This document shows, one piece after another, positions 57,593 to 64,000 of a stretch of DNA of 64,000 bases. The notes below the pieces were generated by a model. The model made no database searches. It was not told the DNA's origin and saw only the letters and a program-made list of their open reading frames with translations. Each line of letters begins with the position of its first letter. Within the stretch, counting starts at the first letter, position 1. Both the position numbers and the translations under genes were made by a program. The stretch comes from Mauremys mutica (taxonomy: Eukaryota; Chordata; Testudines; Geoemydidae): contig NC_059074.1 of the NCBI RefSeq assembly GCF_020497125.1, positions 197,728,915 to 197,792,914 of the forward strand, read 5' to 3'.

Positions 57593-58145
57593 GGGTATGT
57601 CTATGTTGCAATATAAGCTCAGGGTTCTAATTCAGGCTAAAGCCTGAACCCTGTTCTGTCTAGTCCAGGATCATAAATCATGCTAGTCCAGGATCCCAGG
57701 ACCCGACAGGGATGGCGGGTCTGAGCCTGAGTCAGGACAAGAGCCAGTGTTCAAGCCCAATTGTTTTGCAGTGTAGACATAGCCCCACTGGACTTGTTCT
57801 CTGACAGTCCCCCCAAAATATCCCACAATCCCATGGGTGGGCTGACTTTGTCGTCTCCACAATCAAGTTTGGTGGACAGTCAAATTTTCCCACAGTGCAC
57901 CACAAACAAAGGGCTAGAGCGGCCACATTTTAGGAGGGTGCTAGGAAGTCTGGGATAGGGTGGTTGGACTTGGGCCTGCATAATGCAGTGTAGATTGTGG
58001 AGCCCCACGTCAGGACCCAGGGTTCAACAATTCCTAACCTGGAGTTACAAATGAGTGTAGATACTCAAGCCCTAGGTTAACAAATCCAGAATCTGCTAAC
58101 TGAAGTTCTACTAACCCTGGCTTACACTGCAGTGTAGACATACCC
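57593..58145. mobile_element. Harbinger MITE, 553 bp
   Basis: Begins GGGTATGTCTA and ends TGTAGACATACCC, with TAA on both sides (57590-57592 and 58146-58148), the 3-bp target duplication of the superfamily. Internal symmetry includes CAGGGTTCTAATTCAGG near the left and a decayed inverse near the right. CCACAATC...CCACAGTGCACCACAAA (about 57888) resembles the CCCACAGTGCACC motif within both ends of the 34815 transposon. It contains no transposase. Confidence 0.88.
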
Positions 58146-58148
58146 TAA

Positions 58149-60399
58149 GTGACTTCCTAAGTTACTTAAGTATTTTAACTTTATCCTGTTACATTAATTC
58201 TCAAACACACACCCAGTTCTAGACACGTTCTTACTTGCCTCTCCTACATTTAATGCCCAGCTGGAATAGCAGTGCAGTGTAAATACGGAGTGAGAAAGTC
58301 AAATACTGTATGTTCACTTTGACGTGGGTGTGTCGTTTGGGGAGGTTTGGATTGGAACAGCGGGGGTCACTATTTTGCTTCAACCCAGTTTATGTGGACT
58401 ATTATAATGTGTTCCAATCTTTAAAAAAAGAACTTAATCTTTTAAAAAATGTTTGCGGTATCGTACTGATACATGATTTGATTATCAACCGTGCTATATC
58501 AAACTTGGGTTACATCCTTGTATCAGGGAAAATCTGTGGATGCCAAAGTACTTTCGGGGCTGCTTAAATTTTACCAAATTGTTTCATACCCCAAATGTGC
58601 ATTCCTAATACATGGACTAAGTTGGGAGTGCTAGGTTATCCACAATCCCTCTGCACATTTTCCAGGTATCACTCATTGTTATTCATGTAACTTTGGCTAA
58701 CAGGTGTTTTGTAAATTTTAAGTGTCTCTCATTTTGTTTAAGAAAACAAATGGTCTCACTAGTAATTTCATTATTCAAAATTACTATATCCATTATAATA
58801 TTATTATGTGATGCTGGTTTGTTTCTTCTGAAAGACCCATTTTCCAACAGTTAATATGAAAATAAAACTCTTAATACAGTTTTGAATATATGTGTGACTC
58901 TCTTGATTCAGATTTTCATAAAGTCTGCCTGTATGCACATTGTCCCATGCCGGTCTGCAGACACTTCTCAACTGGGTCAATGTTTCAACCCAAAACATAC
59001 TCTCCTTACTTTACGTTACTGTAAGCAGCTACAAGTCTGACTAAGATTCCAGAGAGGGAAATCGCCTGTTCACTAGCTGAATAATTTACCCTCTCCCTCC
59101 CTGAATTCTTAACAAAATAAGCTTGTGGAATAAACCAACTACATAAGGCTGGAGGATATTCAATTACAGTAAAACTCATTAGAATTTCAGTGAGATACTT
59201 CAATCGTGACACTATTCAACTTCTAGAAACAAGGTTTCTAAGAGGTACATATTGTTCTTACATCTCTTCTGCAAAGTGCTGGCTGACATCACCAATACTA
59301 AAGTTTCTGTTGTATTTAAAGCCATAACCCTAATTCCACTTGTAAATACTGGGCAATTTATCACCATGAATTGAGCCATAAAAAATCAGACACTGTTTTC
59401 ATGTGCCTAAGTATCTAAGGTAAGAAATGGGCCCTAAGAGAAGAAACCTAAGGCCTTATTTCTTGAAAACATATGGGATATACTGCTACCTATCTCAGTT
59501 AATGCCATCTTTCATTTTAATAGTTTGAAGAGGAAAATAATTTAGCCAAACTATCAACACTAGTACGCAGCTCTAGTAACTATTATGTGGCCTCGGTGTC
59601 TAGCACCTACTTTGTAACATTATAATAACATAACTCAAGAACTTTTTTACTTGTAAGGACATCTTAATTATCCAGCAGGTGACATGAATGTTTTTGGAAG
59701 ATAATGTCTGTAATTAAGTGGTTGCCAAACAATATGTTTACTGTCCCTGAAGGTCAGTTCTCATATAAAGACATACTGATACTTAACTTTGGGGGAATGT
59801 GTATTGTAACTACCATCAAACGTTGAACTAAGTGGTCATTCATTTTCTTTACTATAGGCAAGTGCAGAATACAAAGATATTCCATGCACTATAAAATGGC
59901 CACATTAAGATAAAGTTGAGGTCTTTATTGTCTCTTCCTGACAATAAGTGCAAACTATGGTTGATGTATAGTAACAGGGTTAGCTAGAAACTCCAATCAG
60001 TTGTACTAATCAGGAGGTGCTGGGATGGTATGTTCAAGCAAACCAGACAAACTAACAACTGTTTCAAACTAGACTATAAATGTATGTGCTGATTTATTAG
60101 TGGCTGGTGAAAAGATATTTCCAAGCTAGTTTTAAATAAAGTTCACAAAGTGGGCTGTAAGTATTCCCAGAAACATGCACACCATTGCATAAATTTGGAT
60201 TGGTTCTGTGCTGGACGTTTGCACAAACACAGAAATCTCATAATGTGTAAATATAGAAGCATAAGGAAACTGACAAAATATCTTATTCACTTCATTTTGG
60301 GTCTATGATTGGATATGGAGCAGGGGAGGAGGAGGAGGAGAACAACAAGCTGATTAAATATGCACATGGAAAATGTAGCTGATGAGAGTTTCAGGTTGA
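58149..60399. other. AT-rich DNA, no gene seen
   Basis: AT-rich unique DNA. Small open frames show no domain. A (GGA)n stretch at about 60325-60340 is minor. Confidence 0.45.
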
Positions 60400-60407
60400 G
60401 TCATAGT

Positions 60408-61015
60408 CTGAGACAGGGTTGGTCAAAAAAAAGTCACAACATTTTTGGGTGAAAAACACCATATTGGTTAAAATCAAAGCTTTCTAAATAATGTATATAT
60501 TTCAACCAAAAAATCACATGGATTTAAAAATTTGAAATGAAAAAAATGCTAAAATTCTGAAATTTCATTTTGGAAAATTTTTAAATTTTGTTTTAAATTT
60601 TATTTCACGGGTTTATTTCATATTATTATTTTACATATTGTGTACTCCTACTAATGATATGTCATAATATGACATAACATAAAAGTTTGATATAATCCAT
60701 TATTTTTATTTTTAAAATCTTTAAGGACAGCTGATACTGAGTACTGATTGAAACATCTTTTCTACATCAAAGTCCCCTGTTTGTGTTGTAATGAAAGAGT
60801 GACACGTTGTGCACTACTACAGTATTACTACTGACAGTCTGAAATAGAATTTGGATTTTCCAAAATATTTTTTTTTTCAAAACTGATTTTTTTCAGAATC
60901 TCCAGTTCATGGGAAATTTAAAAGTAATGGTTTCCGTTCAAATTCAGAATTAAAACAAATTTCAAAATGTCTAAATTTCCCATGAAATGTACATTCTGAA
61001 TTTCAGCCGGCTCTG
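60408..61015. mobile_element. hAT MITE, 608 bp, AT-rich
   Basis: The right end is GCCGGCTCTG; the left end is a decayed counterpart (CAGGGTTGGTCAAAA starting at 60413). Flanks GTCATAGT (60400-60407) and GTCATAGG (61016-61023) agree at 7 of 8. The sequence near both ends is rich in GAAATTT/AAATTTC motifs, forming an extended imperfect inverted repeat. No coding part. Confidence 0.75.
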
Positions 61016-61223
61016 GTCATAGGTAATTTCAGTCTCGTTATATATGTGAGAACTAAACAGTAGTATGTGGCTTACAGCACAGAACCTCTCCCAGTAGTTC
61101 TGGAACTGGGTGTTCTTGTTTTCCTCCTCACTTGTACACCTCTTTAAGTTGCATCTTCAGGCTCATAGCGGAGCTTTCAGTTGCACTCATCAGAGAATGA
61201 AGGCAGAGACTCCGGTTGAAGCT

Positions 61224-61511
61224 GGGCCCGGTCTACATTGGTGGGGAGGAGATCGATCTAAGTTACACAACTTCAGCTACGTGAATACCGTAGCTGAAGT
61301 TGACGTACTTAGATCGATTTACCATGGTGTCTTCACCGCAGTGAGTCGACTGCTGCCGCTCCCCCGTGGACTCTGCTTGTGCTGCTCGTAGTGCTGGAGT
61401 ACAGGAGTCGACTGGGCTCAGGGGTCGATTTATCACGTCTAGACTAGACGCGATAGATCCCCACTGGATCGATCGCTGCCCACTGATCCAGCGGGTAGTG
61501 TAGACATACCC
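61224..61511. mobile_element. Harbinger-like MITE, 288 bp, with perfect-arm hairpin
   Basis: The right end TAGTGTAGACATACCC matches the 57593-58145 right end. The left end GGGCCCGGTCTACA is a degraded inverse. Inside, GATCGATCTAAGT at 61251 and CTTCAGCTACG at 61271 pair with CGTAGCTGAAG and ACTTAGATCGAT around 61289-61317. A second self-complementary ATCACGTCTAGACTAGACGCGAT sits near 61432. The 3-bp duplication is not preserved. Confidence 0.7.
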
Positions 61512-64000
61512 TGAGAGGCATAACTCCTACAGCTAGTGAGCTCTAGGTTCTTAATTCCATGCTGATGAAAAGGGGGACAGATTCTGTCTAGGAGATTCCT
61601 ACAATGTGTTCAGTCCACAGCCCATCAGAGGGTGACTGGGTAGAACAAGCGGCAGGGAACATGGGTGGAAGAAGAAAAAGGGTCAGCAGTAATAAGGAAA
61701 GAAAAGGAGGTCACTCAATGGTGCTGTGCTTAGTCCCACTCAGCTCACTACCAGTCTCCCATTGTTATTGTCTGGTCAATGAAAAACGCTTCTACTGGTC
61801 CTTGGTTTCTGGGCAGCAGGATCCTTCTCAGGCTGGGAGGAAGAGGTGGGGGTGGGAGGGTAAAGAAAAGAACAGAGGCAGTCAAGGGGAAATTTTCAAG
61901 TAAGTTGGACGGCAGTTTCAATGGACAATCTAATGAATGTCATATTTTTTGTTCACCTGCTATGAAGAACACCATGTCCGTATGGGAACAGCTAATATAA
62001 CTAAAGCTCAACAAAATGCACATCCCAGCCCCCCCCCTTTTTTTTTTTAAGTACCACTGCATGCTGGAAGCCATAGGAAGGGATTGCAAGGGGAAGGCAG
62101 AAGAAAGAAATCAGGAAACAGAAAACAGACAAGGATAAGAAAAGACAATTGAAAGGGGACGAGGGGGAAGGATAAACAAAAAGTCAGATTAGAAAACAAG
62201 GGATGTGTTCATACTAAAAAAGTAAAAAAGAACAGAGATGGGAAAATAGACCAAAACCACAACAGAAAACAGGAACAAAGCAGCTAAATGTGGAGATTCT
62301 CATGTTTTGGTGACATTAAAGATGTTGAAAGCCAGAAGTTCATTTGGCATGCCAGTGTCACAATAGATAAATAAAAAAAAATTAAAAAGTTTTTACTGTG
62401 CCACACACACAAAAATAGTTGCTGATGCCTGGTCCCTGGTGTTTAAAAACCTGGTATGTGTCAGCTTTTTAGATGCTGGAATAGTTCATTTATGTTGAAA
62501 CATGGGCTGGCTGTTTGCTGCTTTTCCACTGAGAATAGATTGGATTTCAGACTCCCCCACTCAGTTACCAAAAGCATTTCCATCAGCTGGAAATGCTTTT
62601 CAATCCATCTTGCCAACATTTGACCTATGCTAGTTTCCTTTGGAAGGTGAAACCAGGATGGATCAGGCATGGATAAGCAATTCTCCACTGAAAGCATGTC
62701 AAATAGATGAACAGCCTCATACGAGTTGAGAGGCAGCAAATGTAATGCTAGGGAATGGACATTTACTTAGATCTGCTCTATAAGAAAGTGAGTAATAATC
62801 CCAGACACGCTGTACTTCTGCCTATCGATGAGTGAATAGAACACACATTCTATTCATTTTCCAAAATAATGTAAGAGAGTGCTGTTTATATGGTGTTTAC
62901 ACAGCATCTAATTTAAAGAATGTAGGATATTAAAGTAACTGAAAAGTGCATTTGTTCCTACAGCATAAAATGAAGAGGTTGATTACTAGAACAATAATTG
63001 ACAGTTACACTGTATATATCTGCTTGTATATTATAGCATCCTACCTATTTTATATGACAAGAAAAGGTTTTAGCTATTTCAGCCCAGAAACATTGTTTTA
63101 TTCCTTTGCTACTGTCAGTGAAGCCCATGAAATGCCAGCCAGTTGCAAGATGATTTTTGTATGTATTTTCACCTTTGTATACGAAATGGAAGACTAAACT
63201 CTTTCTTAGTCAGGGTGGCTGACAATCATATGTCAGCCTGTGGCAACAGATACCGTGGTGGTACTTGCTTTAACGTTATAAAGTTCTAGCTACAGTATTC
63301 TATAGGTACATTCATGTCTATTATCTCGCTCCAAATTTTTTTTTTCCTTTTTTTGAACAGGCCCAGTTCTGAGGTCTCTCTCATTTCCCAAATGGCCTGC
63401 TGGCTTCTTTGTGGCTTATAGCAATGAAAGCCTCCCAAACTCTGGTTATACACAGCAGGCAACACTGCAGCTGAGGGAGGAGGATCAGGGCCAGAGACAT
63501 TTTCTTGCATACACCACTCTCCGAGAACTGTCTGACAGCACGTTTTCCTTGTCTCCATTGTGTCAAGTATGATGAAAAGGTTACATTCAAAAGTCTGTGC
63601 ATGACCTTATGGGCTAGGTATCTGCAGCTTAAAAAAGAAACCTGTATACAGCAAGATATTTTTTAAGCCCCAGAAATATGCAGTTCAGCCCCAATTTTGC
63701 CACATGATTTAGAGGGGAAAATGTACACCATTGCTGATACATCTCTCCATACATACCCAACGTTCCTCTTTTTAAACTAATGGTTTTCAAATTCTCTCTT
63801 TTCTTAGATCCATTGGGGAACCAAAACATAGTTCATGTATCCAATGACAAATCATGTGGTGCAAATTCATAAACCTCCCTCCCAGTATTCAGAAGAAAAA
63901 TTATAAAGGGATACTAAGAACAGAGTGATACTTTTTTTGATCCTCCATTGTTATCTTTCCTATTTTGTTCTCTCCAGGACCCTGTGTTTCCCTTTTTATT
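61512..64000. other. No gene seen
   Basis: Mixed AT-rich DNA. A T/C tract lies at about 62029-62050, followed by purine-rich plus-strand sequence to about 62290. Open frames (for example 62461-62739, minus, 92 codons) have no recognisable domain. The right edge of the window cuts no visible feature. Confidence 0.45.

Noticed and set aside
62461..62739. 92-codon minus-strand frame considered as a host exon
   Set aside because: Sequence looks protein-like but no domain is recognisable and no clear splice borders were seen; a protein database search with a significant hit to a vertebrate gene would change this.
1..64000. CRISPR arrays, operons, prophage or bacterial defence genes
   Set aside because: No regularly spaced direct repeats, ribosome binding sites or dense long genes; repeat content is vertebrate.

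Overview
The window looks like intergenic or intronic DNA from a reptile, most likely a turtle. I base this on a CR1 LINE ending in a TTCTTATG-type tail, a tRNA-derived SINE with a CR1-like tail, many PIF/Harbinger and hAT elements, a DIRS-like and a Penelope-like retroelement, and no bacterial gene organisation. The species call is an inference from repeat content. I could not support any host protein-coding exon, rRNA or tRNA gene. All recognisable protein-coding sequence belongs to transposable elements, and all of it is damaged.

Layout. 0-10 kb: AT-rich unique DNA, small hAT and Harbinger MITEs, an L2-like composite repeat with a perfect 34-nt inverted repeat, and a 3.3-kb CR1 with endonuclease and reverse transcriptase remnants (4.69-8.0 kb). 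10-23 kb: MITEs, microsatellites, a putative 898-bp solo LTR (15.65-16.55 kb) and a second CR1 (18.7-20.25 kb) split by a 445-bp solo LTR. 23-25.25 kb: a mosaic fold-back hAT element with transposase C-terminal domains in both orientations. 26-34 kb: L2-like fragments and an LTR-like repeat holding MITE-inside-MITE insertions with 8-bp target duplications, followed by a third copy of the hAT 3' end. 34.8-39.7 kb: a 4.86-kb PIF/Harbinger transposon with both terminal repeats, TAA duplications, a Myb/SANT-like accessory gene on the plus strand and a transposase remnant on the minus strand. 40-50 kb: palindromic GC-rich hAT MITEs, a triple-nested MITE cluster, a SINE and microsatellites. 52.5-56.5 kb: a degraded tyrosine-recombinase-type (DIRS-like) retrotransposon with Gag CCCH finger, RT palm and RNase H remnants, hit by a 339-bp Penelope-like insertion flanked by a 14-bp duplication. 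57-64 kb: Harbinger MITEs, a 608-bp hAT MITE and AT-rich DNA.

The main story is a layered record of transposition. In the Harbinger element, the accessory DNA-binding protein and the transposase would once have worked together, and several nearby MITEs carry related GTCTACA-type termini that such a transposase may have mobilised. The insertion order can be read directly from the target duplications.
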